Source of the DNA: Nitritalea halalkaliphila LW7 | GTDB lineage: Bacteria; Bacteroidota; Bacteroidia; Cytophagales; Cyclobacteriaceae | NCBI RefSeq assembly: GCF_000265075.1 | Contig: NZ_AJYA01000001.1 | Span: forward strand, 62,650-126,649 | Reading direction: 5' to 3' | Length of the DNA stretch: 64,000 nucleotides | Shown: positions 37,253 to 46,404 of the stretch, piece by piece | Layout of the letters: each line of letters opens with the position of its first letter | Position numbering within the stretch: the first letter of the stretch is position 1 | The notes under the pieces: model-generated | The model's input: only the letters and a program-made list of their open reading frames with translations | Database searches by the model: none | Told to the model about the DNA's origin: nothing | Position numbers and translations under genes: made by a program

Positions 37253-37947
37253 CTAAAAGAGCGTGCCCTGCACCACTTGCACCTTACGACTCTGTAAGGT
37301 GCCCTTCAGCATATCCTGCACCAAGCGAATGAAACCAGGGCGCCAGTTGTCGATGTGTAATTTGATGCCTTTGCCCTCATAGCTTACGGGGCCGGTTAGC
37401 TTATCAAAGCCCACAAGCATGGACCAAATCACGTAGAAGGAAATATCCGGCTGCACTTCGGGGCGGATACTGCCGTCTTTGATGCCTAAGGAAATCCAGC
37501 GGATTCCGATTTTCCCGCAGTTATGGTGGGAGTTGAGCAGCTTGATAAAGTGCTCACTCTGTAAAATTAGCGGGTTGATGTGTTCGGTACGCTTCTCTTC
37601 ATCCTGGTAGAATCGCATTAAATCCATAAAATTCAAAATAGCCGCATAAAACATGCGGTTTTTTCTGCGAAATCGATGTAACGATTGAGGAGTTCCGTGA
37701 TCAGTTCCAAGCCTTTCTTTCCCGTCATTTTATCGATGGCCTTGAATTCAGCCTCGAGAGCATTCAAAGGCTTTTTTGGTGATGGCCATGTACAGGTCTT
37801 CCTTATTTTTATAGTAGAAATAGGTGAGCCCCTTGCTGATACCAGCGGCTTTAGCGACATCGGCATGGTGCTTTTTTCATAGCCTTTCTGGTTGAATAGC
37901 TTTAGCGCTGCGTCTAAAATGAGTTTCTCTTTGCTTGGTTTTTTCAT
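37253..37947 (-). CDS. TetR family transcriptional regulator (three frameshifts)
   Basis: The start MKKPSKEKLILDAALKLFNQKGYEKST is a TetR N-terminus. The recognition helix then appears in another frame (ADVAKAAGISKGLTYFYYKNKEDLYMAIT, changing near 37868), the original frame returns near 37770 (ALEAEFKAIDKMTGKKGLELI), and a third change near 37640 leads to AMFYAAILNFMDLMRFYQDEEKRTEHINPL, which runs to 37253. All parts belong to one normal TetR protein of about 230 residues with a C-terminal tetracycline-repressor-like ligand domain. Three breaks in 700 bp are more than elsewhere, so a true pseudogene is possible here. Convergent with the GAF kinase. Confidence 0.78.
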
Positions 37948-38034
37948 GCCACTTCGGAAATTTCCTTAAAGATAGGCAATACCCTTTTAATTAAACAAGG
38001 GTCAAAAATAAATTTTGTGCAGACCTATTTTTGT

Positions 38035-38070
38035 GCAAAAAACAGCAAGACCGAGAGCTCTCGGTCTTGC
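38035..38070 (-). terminator. Rho-independent terminator of tyrS
   Basis: A palindrome of 26 bases, GCAAGACCGAGA and its complement around GAGCTC (38045-38070), followed on the minus strand by TGTTTTTTG. It lies about 30 bp after the tyrS stop. Confidence 0.87.
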
Positions 38071-38097
38071 GATTCGTACTCGCCTAGGAAGGCTATT

Positions 38098-39405
38098 TTA
38101 GTCTTGTATGCAGAAGATAAAGTAGTTCTTCTTGCCCTTTTGCACCAGCAGATACTTGTTCTGAAGGAGCTGTAAGGTTTCTGACCAGTCCAGCGGAGCT
38201 TGGGGGTCTACGATTTTGTGCTTGTTGATGCTAATGCCGCCCCCTTGGATTAGTTTACGGGCCTCGCCTTTCGATTTGGCGATCACGCCTTCGCCTAAAC
38301 CACCTAAAAGATCTACGGCATGTGCACAGGCTTTGACATCTTCATGTCGTACGTTTAGCTGTGGAACACCCTCGAACACCTGTAAAAAGGTGCGCTCATC
38401 GAGTCGGGCCAGATCTTCGGTGGAGCTTTTGCCAAAAAGGATTTCACTGGCAGCGATCGCCATGTCTAACTCCGACTGACCATGTACCATACGGGTAATT
38501 TCCTCTGCTAGTAGGCGCTGGAGCTGCCGCAAATGTGGCGCTTCACGGTGCTGCGCGATGGCTGCTTCGATAACTGCGCGCTCCAGTAGTGTAAATATTT
38601 TCACATACTTTTCTGCGTCTTCATCGGAAACATTCAGCCAAAACTGATAGAAAGCATAAGGGCTGGTTTTTTCAGGATCCAGCCATACAGAGCCACTTTC
38701 CGTTTTCCCAAACTTACTGCCATCTGCTTTCGTGATCAGGGGCACGGTAAGTGCAAAGGCATGGCCACCTGTTTTTCTGCGTATCAACTCTGTCCCAGTG
38801 ACGATATTTCCCCACTGGTCCGAGCCACCCAGCTGTATGCTTACCTCACGCTGCTGGTACAGGTGAAGGAAGTCGTAGCCTTGAATTAGCTGATAGGTAA
38901 ATTCCGTAAAGGAAAGACCGTTTCCTTCTTCTAATCGGCGCTTCACGGAATCTTTGGCCATCATGTAGTTAACGGTAATGTGCTTACCCACATCACGAAT
39001 GAACTCCAAAAAGGAGAAATCCGCCATCCAGTCGTAATTGTTCACCAGCTCCGCCTTGTTGGCAGCATCGCTGTCAAAATCGAGGAACTTGCCCAGCTGT
39101 GCCTGAATGCAGGCTACATTATGTGCAAGTGTCTCGGCATCCAGTAGCTTCCGTTCGTCGGACTTGAAGCTCGGGTCACCGATCATGCCCGTGGCGCCTC
39201 CCACCAGTGCGAAAGGCTTGTGCCCAGCACGCTGAAAGTGCATCAGGGTCATCACGCCTACTAGGTGGCCGATGTGTAACGAGTCCGCCGTCGGGTCGAA
39301 GCCCAGGTAAGCAGCGCGAAGGCCGGAGGCCAAATGTTTATCGAGGTCGGGTGTCTGATCTTGGAGCATGCCCCTCCAGCTCAGTTCCGAAATAAAATTG
39401 CTCAT
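38098..39405 (-). CDS. tyrS: Tyrosyl-tRNA synthetase (TyrRS type 1)
   Basis: 435 residues; attaches tyrosine to tRNA-Tyr. Class I motifs: HIGH at 44-47 ([11 protein letters not shown]), and KFGKT at 231-235 in the KMSKS place ([13 protein letters not shown]). The tyrosine pocket residues QLIQGYDF and the [10 protein letters not shown] stretch are typical. The C-terminal S4 RNA-binding domain is present at about 365-430 ([20 protein letters not shown]). Frame intact, in contrast to many neighbours. A strong palindromic terminator follows. Single gene unit. Confidence 0.97.
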   Translation of the reverse strand: MSNFISELSWRGMLQDQTPDLDKHLASGLRAAYLGFDPTADSLHIGHLVGVMTLMHFQRAGHKPFALVGGATGMIGDPSFKSDERKLLDAETLAHNVACIQAQLGKFLDFDSDAANKAELVNNYDWMADFSFLEFIRDVGKHITVNYMMAKDSVKRRLEEGNGLSFTEFTYQLIQGYDFLHLYQQREVSIQLGGSDQWGNIVTGTELIRRKTGGHAFALTVPLITKADGSKFGKTESGSVWLDPEKTSPYAFYQFWLNVSDEDAEKYVKIFTLLERAVIEAAIAQHREAPHLRQLQRLLAEEITRMVHGQSELDMAIAASEILFGKSSTEDLARLDERTFLQVFEGVPQLNVRHEDVKACAHAVDLLGGLGEGVIAKSKGEARKLIQGGGISINKHKIVDPQAPLDWSETLQLLQNKYLLVQKGKKNYFIFCIQD

Positions 39406-39447
39406 GGTATCGAAAATTTCCGCACAAAGGTACGTTTTTAGCCTACA

Positions 39448-40841
39448 TTATTCAAATGCAGGGCTTTTGATGACCATTAATTTCGGGCGCGTCATTTCGT
39501 GCATGCTGTAGGCGATGCCACCGATTCCCTCTCCCGATGCATCACGACCGCCGAAAGGCATCCAGTCCACTCGAAAGGCCGTATGGTCATTTACCATGAC
39601 AGCCAGCGCGTTGAGCTGGCGTACGGCAGAAAATGCCTTGTCCACATGCTGCGTAAAAACGGAGGCCTGAAAATGATACGGAAGGGCATTGGCTTGCCGT
39701 ATGGCTTCTGCGCGATCGGTGTAGGGATAGACACATATCACAGGCCCGAAGATCTCCTCTGTACTTACTTTGCTCTCTGGTGAAGGGTTGTAGAGAACAG
39801 TAGGCGCATAGCAGGTATTCCCAATTTTTTTACCTCCCGAAAGGCAGCGGGCTCCTTCAGAGATGGCCTCCTCCACCCATTGCGCTACGCGCTCCACTTC
39901 ATCGGGCAGAATCAGCGGACCTACTTCGGTGGCCTTTTCCAAGGGGTCTCCCACCACAAGGGCTTCTCCTGCGGCGGCCAATTTCTCGGCAAAAGCCTCT
40001 GCCTGACTCGCGTGCACAAAGACGCGCTGCACAGAGACGCAAACTTGCCCTGCATGATAAAAGCCCCCTTTGGCCAGCGGCCCTATGATGCTTTCGATAG
40101 CGGCATCTTCCTCCACCAGTACGGGGGCAGCACCTCCATGTTCTAAGGCCACACGTGTGCCGGGAGCCACTTTTGATTTCAAGTACCAGCCCACCTTCGC
40201 ACTGCCGATAAAGGTCAAAAAGTTCACGCGCGGTCGGTAGCTAATCGCTCTGCAGTGTCATTATCACTGATAAGTACTTGCACCCAGTCCTTCGGGATGC
40301 CGACCTCGTGCATCATGCCCACCAGTGTGATGCAGGAGCGCGGTGTGGTATTCGCAGGCTTGACGATGACGGGGCAGCCCGCCGCAAAAGCCGTTACGGC
40401 CTGATGTACAATCAGATTTAAGGGGTGATTAAATGCAGAGATGGCCGCCACCACCCCGATAGGCTCCCGAAAAGTAAAGGCCATCCGCCCAGCTGAGGCT
40501 TCAGTGAGGCCCATGGGGACTTGTTCGCCTTTTAGCTGATGGATTTCAGCGGCTGCCGTTTTTACGCCATTAATGGCACGGAGAACCTCCACGCGGGAGT
40601 CGGTATACGGTTTACCCCCTTCCTCTGCAGCGATGCGGGTCAGTTCCTCCACGCGATCCTCCATAGCGGCGGCAAGTTTTTCGAGCAGACGAATGCGTGC
40701 ATGGGGAGGGAGAGCTTGAGTAGTATCCAAACTCAGCGCGTAAGCACGGCGTAGCATTTCTTCTAAGGCTTCGGGGCCCTGAAGGGGAATGCTGTCGATT
40801 TTTTCTTGGGTATAGGGGTTAAAAACATGGAGTGTGCTCAT
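39448..40841 (-). CDS. Aldehyde dehydrogenase (NAD(P)-dependent), frameshifted
   Basis: Oxidises an aldehyde to the acid. First frame (40841-40224): FNPYTQEKIDSIP, ISAFNHPLNLIVHQAVTAFAAG, VIVKPANTTPRSCITL. A one-base loss near 40228 then gives VNFLTFIGSAKVGWYLKSK, ALEHGGAAPVLV (general base Glu) and the catalytic Cys in GGFYHAGQVCVSVQRVFVH, then EEIFGPVICVYPY and the NDHTAFRVDWMPFGG end. Repaired length about 464 residues. The pattern is nearest to the lactaldehyde/succinate-semialdehyde-type subfamilies. The ATG overlaps the stop of the TPP-enzyme gene (ATGA), so the two proteins are made together and may act in sequence. Confidence 0.88.
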
Positions 40842-42475
40842 GATTGGGTCTGTTCTTTTAAAAGTTGGTTTAAAATCGGATGATTAAGGCTGTAATCTAC
40901 GGGCAGGTCGATAACATGGACCCCATCTGTGGAAAGGCAGTGGGATAGGATGGACTGAAACTGCTCATCAGAGTCCGGCCGGTAACCTCGGGCGCCATAA
41001 CTTTCTGCATAGCGGACGAAATCGGGGTTTTGGTAATCCAGGCCATAGTGTGGGAAACCCATGTCCTCCTGCTTCCACTTGATCATGCCATAAGCGCTGT
41101 CGTTTAGAATGATGACGGTCAGATTTAACTTCAAGCGTACGGCTGTTTCTAGCTCCTGCGAATTCATCATAAAGCCGCCATCCCCGCAGACACTGATCAC
41201 CTTTCGGTCGGGATGCAGCATGTTCACCGCCATGGCGGAAGGCAGGCCCGCTCCCATGCTGGCGAGTGCATTATCCAGCAGCAGGGTGTTCGGACCGTAG
41301 CAGGTGTAGTTCCGCGCGAACCAAAGCTTGTACACACCATTATCCAGGGTGATGATGTCTTTTTCATCTAGCGCTTCGCGCAAAAGGTGCACCAAGCGCT
41401 GCGGGAGCATGGGGAAACGCGTATCTTGAAAATACTTGGACAGGTGGCCTTGAATTTTCTTTTTTGCCTCCTCGAAAACACTGAAATCCCAAGACGATGG
41501 CGGGGTGAGGCCTTTGGCAATCGCCTGAAGTGAGGCATCCATGGCTCCGATGACATCCAGCTGCGGAAAGTACACCTGGTCCACCTCCGAGGGGGCATAA
41601 TTGATGTGGATGACCTTTTTTCCGCCTGGCTTCATGAAAAAGGGTGGTTTTTCCACTACATCATAGCCCACACTTAATACGAGGTCTGCGCTCTCAAGGG
41701 CACGATGGAGGAAATCATGATCCGAAAGGGCAGCGGTACCCAAGTAGCGGGGGTGCCGCTCATCGATAAGCCCTTTGCCCATCTGCGTGGTAAAGAAGTA
41801 GATATCCGTAGCATCGATAAATTCGCGCAGCACCTCAGGAGAGCAGGCCCGGTTAGCTGCCGCCCCGATGAGTACAACAGGCTTTTCGGCCTGCTCAATT
41901 AGGGCGATGGCCTGTTCGATGGCCGCCGGCGCAGGTTGTGTTTTATGATAGGGTGCCTTATAGTAAAGCGTGGGCTCGGTCGTTTCTTGGGCGATGTCCT
42001 CAGGAAACTCCAGATGACTCACGCCAGGCTTTTCCTGTTCTGCCAGACGAAAAGACTCCCGAACCAGGGAAGGAATAGTGGCACTGTTGACGATTTGCTT
42101 CGTAAACTTCGTGATCGGGCGCATCATGTCCACGACATCGATGATCTGGAAGCGTGCCTGCTTGGATTTTTTAATGGGCTTTTGGCCTGTGATGACGAAC
42201 ATGGGCATAGCGCCCAGCTGTGCATAAGCGATCGGCGTGACCAAGTTGGTAGCGCCTGGACCTAAGGTGGCCATACAGACTCCCGCTTTACCGGTCAGCC
42301 GACCATAGGTAGCCGCCATAAATCCGGCCCCCTGTTCATGCCGTGTGAGTACTAAAGTAATGGAAGAACTGCGGATGGCGTCCAGAAGATCCAAATTTTC
42401 TTCGCCGGGAACGGCAAAAATATGGGTGACACCTTCATTTTCGAGTGCCTGTACAAAGGCATGCGATGCTTTCAT
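40838..42475 (-). CDS. Thiamine-diphosphate enzyme, acetolactate synthase large-subunit-like
   Basis: 545 residues from MKASHAFVQALENEGV at 42475; the longer reading adds only an unlikely leader. The TPP catalytic Glu is in LTRHEQGAGFMAATYG (Glu47), the diphosphate-binding segment is GDGGFMMNSQELETAVRLKL, followed by NDSAYGMIKWKQEDMG. The middle FAD-like domain is present (KPVVLIGAAANRACSPEV). No small regulatory subunit or ilvC is adjacent, so the role may be catabolic or a specialised decarboxylation/ligation rather than branched-chain synthesis. It is translationally coupled to an aldehyde dehydrogenase, suggesting that it makes or uses an aldehyde. Frame intact. Confidence 0.85.
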   Translation of the reverse strand: MKASHAFVQALENEGVTHIFAVPGEENLDLLDAIRSSSITLVLTRHEQGAGFMAATYGRLTGKAGVCMATLGPGATNLVTPIAYAQLGAMPMFVITGQKPIKKSKQARFQIIDVVDMMRPITKFTKQIVNSATIPSLVRESFRLAEQEKPGVSHLEFPEDIAQETTEPTLYYKAPYHKTQPAPAAIEQAIALIEQAEKPVVLIGAAANRACSPEVLREFIDATDIYFFTTQMGKGLIDERHPRYLGTAALSDHDFLHRALESADLVLSVGYDVVEKPPFFMKPGGKKVIHINYAPSEVDQVYFPQLDVIGAMDASLQAIAKGLTPPSSWDFSVFEEAKKKIQGHLSKYFQDTRFPMLPQRLVHLLREALDEKDIITLDNGVYKLWFARNYTCYGPNTLLLDNALASMGAGLPSAMAVNMLHPDRKVISVCGDGGFMMNSQELETAVRLKLNLTVIILNDSAYGMIKWKQEDMGFPHYGLDYQNPDFVRYAESYGARGYRPDSDEQFQSILSHCLSTDGVHVIDLPVDYSLNHPILNQLLKEQTQS

Positions 42476-42580
42476 GTGGTTGTAGGGTCTAAGTTTAAAA
42501 ACTTTGTTTATATTTAGAGATACGTAATTCGAACTCAAACGTTGGGACGATAGTTTCGCCCAGCCGAACACTCAGCCCCT

Positions 42581-43728
42581 ATGCAGCACCTTACATGCAC
42601 GTTTTTATTGGCTTTGCTCCTTTTTGGCGCCTGCCAAACCAAAGAAAAAACAAAAGAGACCGCACTTCACTTTCAGCTTGAAATCCTCGATTCGATACAG
42701 GTGGCTTACCTTGGTAATCCTCGTACCTTTGATTTCAAAAATGGAAAGGGAGCATTTTTCGATATGGGCGCTAATGAAATGGTGCTTTTTAATGAAGCGG
42801 GGGAGATTCTTAAACAAGTAAGCTACCCGAAGAAGGGCCAGGTGCACTGCGCTATGTGCTGAGTATGCGTTTTCATCCGTCTGGACAAATTTTCGCCTAT
42901 GGTCTGCTCGGTGATATGTATATCTTGAATGCGGCCTTGGAAGTACAGGAGAAGCTGCCTATGGAGTTTGCGAGTCAAATGCGCGATGGGCCTTATCATA
43001 CGCGCAGCTTTGATTTCTATAAAGAGGACCTGCTGCTGTTTTATCCCGGCCGCGAGGGACAAAACCCTTATCTGGAGGAGTTTTGGAAAAGCAATCAGCT
43101 GCTGGAATACTATGATCTGGGTAAGCAGCAGATGCGGCCCTACCTTCGACTTTTTCCAGAAAGCCAGCATCAGGGAGAGCTGTATTACGAAACGCCCCGC
43201 GTGGTTATGGGCATAGCGGGGGATCAGCTGTACCTCAGTCTGGACACGGAATCCCTTATCGGGGTTTACGACCTTCGAGCGGAGGGTGCTCATGTGCAGA
43301 CCTTGGATTTCGAGCCCGCGAAATATGTACAGTTCGCAGGCGCTAAGGCACGCGTCGGCTATGTGAGCGGAAACTTTATGAGCCGCGGTCGGGTGCTGAA
43401 CCTCTTCACCGTAGCGGAGGGAGCTATCGTGTACTATTCGGAGGGAATCGAGAAGGATGACTTCTTAAATGCTGGCCTTAACAAAAAAGAAAACTGGTAT
43501 AAGATTCCAGATATGGAAAAGCGCCTGCTGCGCCTGTACCGGGAAGAGCTCGGCTGGTCAAATGAAATCCTGGTACCTGCCAAAGTAAAAAACATCTTAT
43601 CTATCGAAGCCTTAGACCAGCCATTTTATGGGCTGCGTGATGATGACTATGTAGGGGAGGAACAGGAATACCTCACGTTTTATAAGATGAAGTTGACGCC
43701 TTTAAAAGAACTTGACTCGAGAAAATAA
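42581..43728 (+). CDS. Beta-propeller-like lipoprotein, DUF4221-like (frameshifted)
   Basis: Lipoprotein signal MQHLTCTFLLALLLFGAC with lipobox Cys at residue 18. The first frame covers about 86 residues (LHFQLEILDSIQVAYLGNP; FDMGANEMVLFNEAGEIL); near 42838 it moves to the next frame, which gives KKGPGALRYVLSMRFHPSGQ and runs to 43728. Repaired length about 382 residues. Repeats such as YGLLGDMYILNAALEVQEKL and DQLYLSLDTESLIGVYDL resemble propeller blades. It is a paralogue-like match to the lipoprotein at 29575-30771. Divergent from the acetolactate-synthase-like gene with about 105 bp between. Function unknown. Confidence 0.7.
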
Positions 43729-43796
43729 AAGGTGCAGGCATAGGAGAAGGGCCTAGCCGGCCCAAAGTACAAGGAAATTTCGGGTAGTTTTGAGAG

Positions 43797-43857
43797 CTAA
43801 AAAAGGCGGCGAACCCTGTGCTAAACTACTGAAACACACAGAGCCACCGCTTTTCCT
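43797..43857 (-). terminator. Imperfect terminator-like hairpin
   Basis: On the minus strand GCGG and CTCTGTG pair with CACAGGG and CCGC around a 16-base loop, followed by T6 (complement of 43797-43804). It may serve the small gene at 43991-44281 or, on the other strand, the lipoprotein gene. Confidence 0.4.
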
Positions 43858-43929
43858 ACTTAAATTTATCCAAGTGTAAACATACGAGGAAAAAAGGAAA
43901 TCTACAAGTTATTTAGATTAAATTTAAAT

Positions 43930-43958
43930 AGTGCAAAAACCTCCAATTTCTTTGCACT
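43930..43958 (-). promoter_or_regulatory. Hairpin downstream of the small hypothetical gene
   Basis: AGTGCAAA/TTTGCACT, an 8-bp perfect stem with 13-base loop, followed on the minus strand by ATTTAAATTT. A weak terminator or RNA-stability element for the gene at 43991-44281. Confidence 0.3.
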
Positions 43959-43990
43959 GCTTGTCTCGTGCACCTAAACCTGCGCTCCGC

Positions 43991-44281
43991 TTAGGGGATA
44001 GGCCTCGGTTGCTTTGGGTTGAAGCCAGCGTTTTTCGGGCTTTCCGGTACGTTCACTTTTAGCCCTTCCAGTTCCAGCGCATGTAAAACTTTTCCCGCCA
44101 GGATAAACTCATCTTGCTGAATATACTGTCGGCATTCGTGGATCAACTGTAGCAGACGTTTGCCTTTGTTGATACGCTCGAAAGGAAAAGGATTTAAATT
44201 TTGCTCTATTAGCTGATCGATCTTCTCCTCGATGCGTTTTTCTTTCTCTTGTAACCAATCGACTAAATGATGAGGCTGCAT
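43991..44281 (-). CDS. Small helical protein of unknown function
   Basis: 96 residues. A strongly charged helical start (VDWLQEKEKRIEEKIDQLIEQNLNP) suggests a short coiled coil, followed by a helix (GKRLLQLIHECRQYIQQDEFILAGKVLHAL) and a Pro-rich tail. No membrane segment or signal. Not recognised. Preceded and followed by AT-rich spacers and hairpins, in the same orientation as the gamma-glutamyltransferase upstream of it in the window. Confidence 0.55.
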   Translation of the reverse strand: MQPHHLVDWLQEKEKRIEEKIDQLIEQNLNPFPFERINKGKRLLQLIHECRQYIQQDEFILAGKVLHALELEGLKVNVPESPKNAGFNPKQPRPIP

Positions 44282-44373
44282 GTGTTTATATAATTAACAT
44301 TTTTAAGTTCATTAAATTAACAAATGCGTCTCGTAAGTCCAAAGGATAAGGCTTCTTTTTTTCGTCCCGAGTC

Positions 44374-46230
44374 TCACCAAGCGATCCCATAATCTTCACC
44401 GTGGTGGCTGCTTCCACCCCATAGGGTGCCATGTTTGCGATCAAACCAGATGGCATTTATCGGTCCGGAAGAGCGCTCGACAAAATCCAGTCGGTAGCCC
44501 ATCCCTTGCAGTTCCTTCCGCACCCAGGGTGGCGTTTCCTGCTGGAGCGTCATACGTCCAGGCTTGCGCTCATGCGCTCCGAAAGAAGAGCGCATCTGGT
44601 AGCTGTTCATATTTGCCGCTTCGGCTGCTTCTTGGACGGTCATGTCGAACTCCACCATGTTGAGGAAAAACTGCAGTAAGTTTTGGTCTTGGCTATCGCC
44701 CCCCTGTACGGCAAAAGAAAGGAAGGGTTCCCCGTCCTTTAGTGCCATACTCGGTGTGAGCGTCACGCGCGGCCGCTTACCCGGCTCGAGGACGTTAAAG
44801 GGGTTCAACGTGCGGTCCAGCACGAAGCTTTGCATGCGCTGGCTCAGTCCTATTCCTGTAGTTCCGGCGATGGTGGCAGGCACCCATCCGCCCGATGGGG
44901 TAATGGAAACCACCCATCCCTCCTTATCGGCCGCTTGGATGGTAGTGGTTCCGGCATGGAAATCGGCCAAATACTTTTCGCTTAGGCCTTCATCCGCGGC
45001 GAGGGACTTTGCGGCTCGGCCGCTCCCTTCCTGAGCGCTCAAGAGGTCCAGAAAAGGGTTCTGCTCGCCCTGAAAAGGGTAGGGGTCACCAGGCCCGATA
45101 TGGGGATCGTTCACTGGGGAAATTTTCGCCATTCGCTCCCGCGCGTAGGCCTTACTGAGGAGGCCCTTCATCGGGCTTTTCGGCTCGAAGGCAGGGTCAC
45201 CATAATAAAAGTCGCGGTCTGCGAAGGCCATGTTCATCGCCTGATAGAGGGTGTGCAGGTAGCGCGCAGAGTTATAGCCCATCCCTTGGAGATCCTGCTC
45301 CTCGAGCAGATTTAGCGCCTGCAGAAGGACCGGGCCCTGCGTCCACTCCTGCATTTTATAGACCTCGATGCCCTTATAAGTTACGGAGAGCGGTTCCTCG
45401 ATTTTCACCTCGTAGGTCGCCAGATCGGCCAGCTGGAAGAGCCCACCTTGTTCCTGTACACTGCGGACGATTTCTTCGGCGATGTCTCCCTTATAGAAGC
45501 GGTCGAATGCAGCGTAGAGGGCCTCTTTACGCGATTTTCCGGCGGCCAATGCCTCTTTTTCGGTATCCACAAGCTTTTGGAGGGTGGACGAGAGGGTCTC
45601 TTGCACGAAAATCTCACCCGGATAAGGGGCCTCCCGCTCTTCGCCGAGGTGGGGCAGCATGACGGCACGGCTGTAGGGCCATTTTTTCAGCTCCTCTTTT
45701 CTGCCCTCGATCATGTTAGCCGTGTGCGCTTCGATGGGGTAGCCCTTCGCCATGTCCATCGCGGGGGCGAGCACCTCCTCTAGGCTCAGCGTGCCGTATT
45801 CCGCCAGCATTACGATCAGACCTCCAGGAGTTCCGGGTGTGGTGGCGGCCAGGGGGCCAAATTCAGGGGGGTAGGCCATGCCTTTTTCTTGGAAAAAATC
45901 CACAGTGGCACCCGAAGGAGCGACCCCCATGGCGTTAATGGCGATCACTTTTTTCAGTCCGGGATGGTAAATGAGCGCTTGGGTCTCGCCTCCCCATCCC
46001 AGCATGTCCCACATGGTGCAGACCGCACCGAGCATGGCACAGGCAGCATCTACGGCGTTTCCTCCACGCTGAAAGGTCATGGCACCAGCAGTGGCTGCCA
46101 GGGGCTTGCCGGTGATGGCCATCCAGTCCTTGCCGTGCAGAGGAGGCTTCTGGGTTTGCGTTTGAGCTTGGGTAGGATGTAGGGAAAGGAACATCCCGAT
46201 CCAGAGTAGAGGGAACAGGTAGCTTTTCAT
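44374..46230 (-). CDS. Secreted gamma-glutamyltransferase family protein
   Basis: 618 residues, Ntn-hydrolase that self-cleaves into two subunits. A signal peptide covers 1-23 (FPLLWIGMFLSLHPTQAQ). Large-subunit motifs include MTFQRGGNAVDAACAML, GETQALIYHP, TTPGTPGGLIVMLAEYG. The nucleophile Thr is expected in HAGTTTIQAADKEG (about residue 425), the small-subunit N-terminus, followed by SITPSGGW in place of the more usual NTTFG-type binding loop. The end has LQGGDSQDQNLLQFFLNMVEF-type residues (VQGGDSQDQNLLQF). Probably hydrolyses gamma-glutamyl compounds such as glutathione in the periplasm; the altered loop may mean another substrate. Frame intact. Confidence 0.88.
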   Translation of the reverse strand: MKSYLFPLLWIGMFLSLHPTQAQTQTQKPPLHGKDWMAITGKPLAATAGAMTFQRGGNAVDAACAMLGAVCTMWDMLGWGGETQALIYHPGLKKVIAINAMGVAPSGATVDFFQEKGMAYPPEFGPLAATTPGTPGGLIVMLAEYGTLSLEEVLAPAMDMAKGYPIEAHTANMIEGRKEELKKWPYSRAVMLPHLGEEREAPYPGEIFVQETLSSTLQKLVDTEKEALAAGKSRKEALYAAFDRFYKGDIAEEIVRSVQEQGGLFQLADLATYEVKIEEPLSVTYKGIEVYKMQEWTQGPVLLQALNLLEEQDLQGMGYNSARYLHTLYQAMNMAFADRDFYYGDPAFEPKSPMKGLLSKAYARERMAKISPVNDPHIGPGDPYPFQGEQNPFLDLLSAQEGSGRAAKSLAADEGLSEKYLADFHAGTTTIQAADKEGWVVSITPSGGWVPATIAGTTGIGLSQRMQSFVLDRTLNPFNVLEPGKRPRVTLTPSMALKDGEPFLSFAVQGGDSQDQNLLQFFLNMVEFDMTVQEAAEAANMNSYQMRSSFGAHERKPGRMTLQQETPPWVRKELQGMGYRLDFVERSSGPINAIWFDRKHGTLWGGSSHHGEDYGIAW

Positions 46231-46404
46231 GATTACTTCGGAAAGGATTTGCCCTTAAATATGCTCACTTTCTGCTTGAAAGCCGCATTTTTCGCCCATT
46301 TTCTCGCATTTAAGCACTTCTAAATCGTCTTCGCCGTTTGGTTTTTGTTTTCAGCGGGATTCCTCCTATCTTAGTGACGATTTAATGACTTAACAAACAA
46401 GATT
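46231..46404. other. Divergent intergenic region between gamma-glutamyltransferase and helicase genes
   Basis: AT-rich, no gene. It should hold the promoters of both genes; no strong consensus element was seen. Confidence 0.35.
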
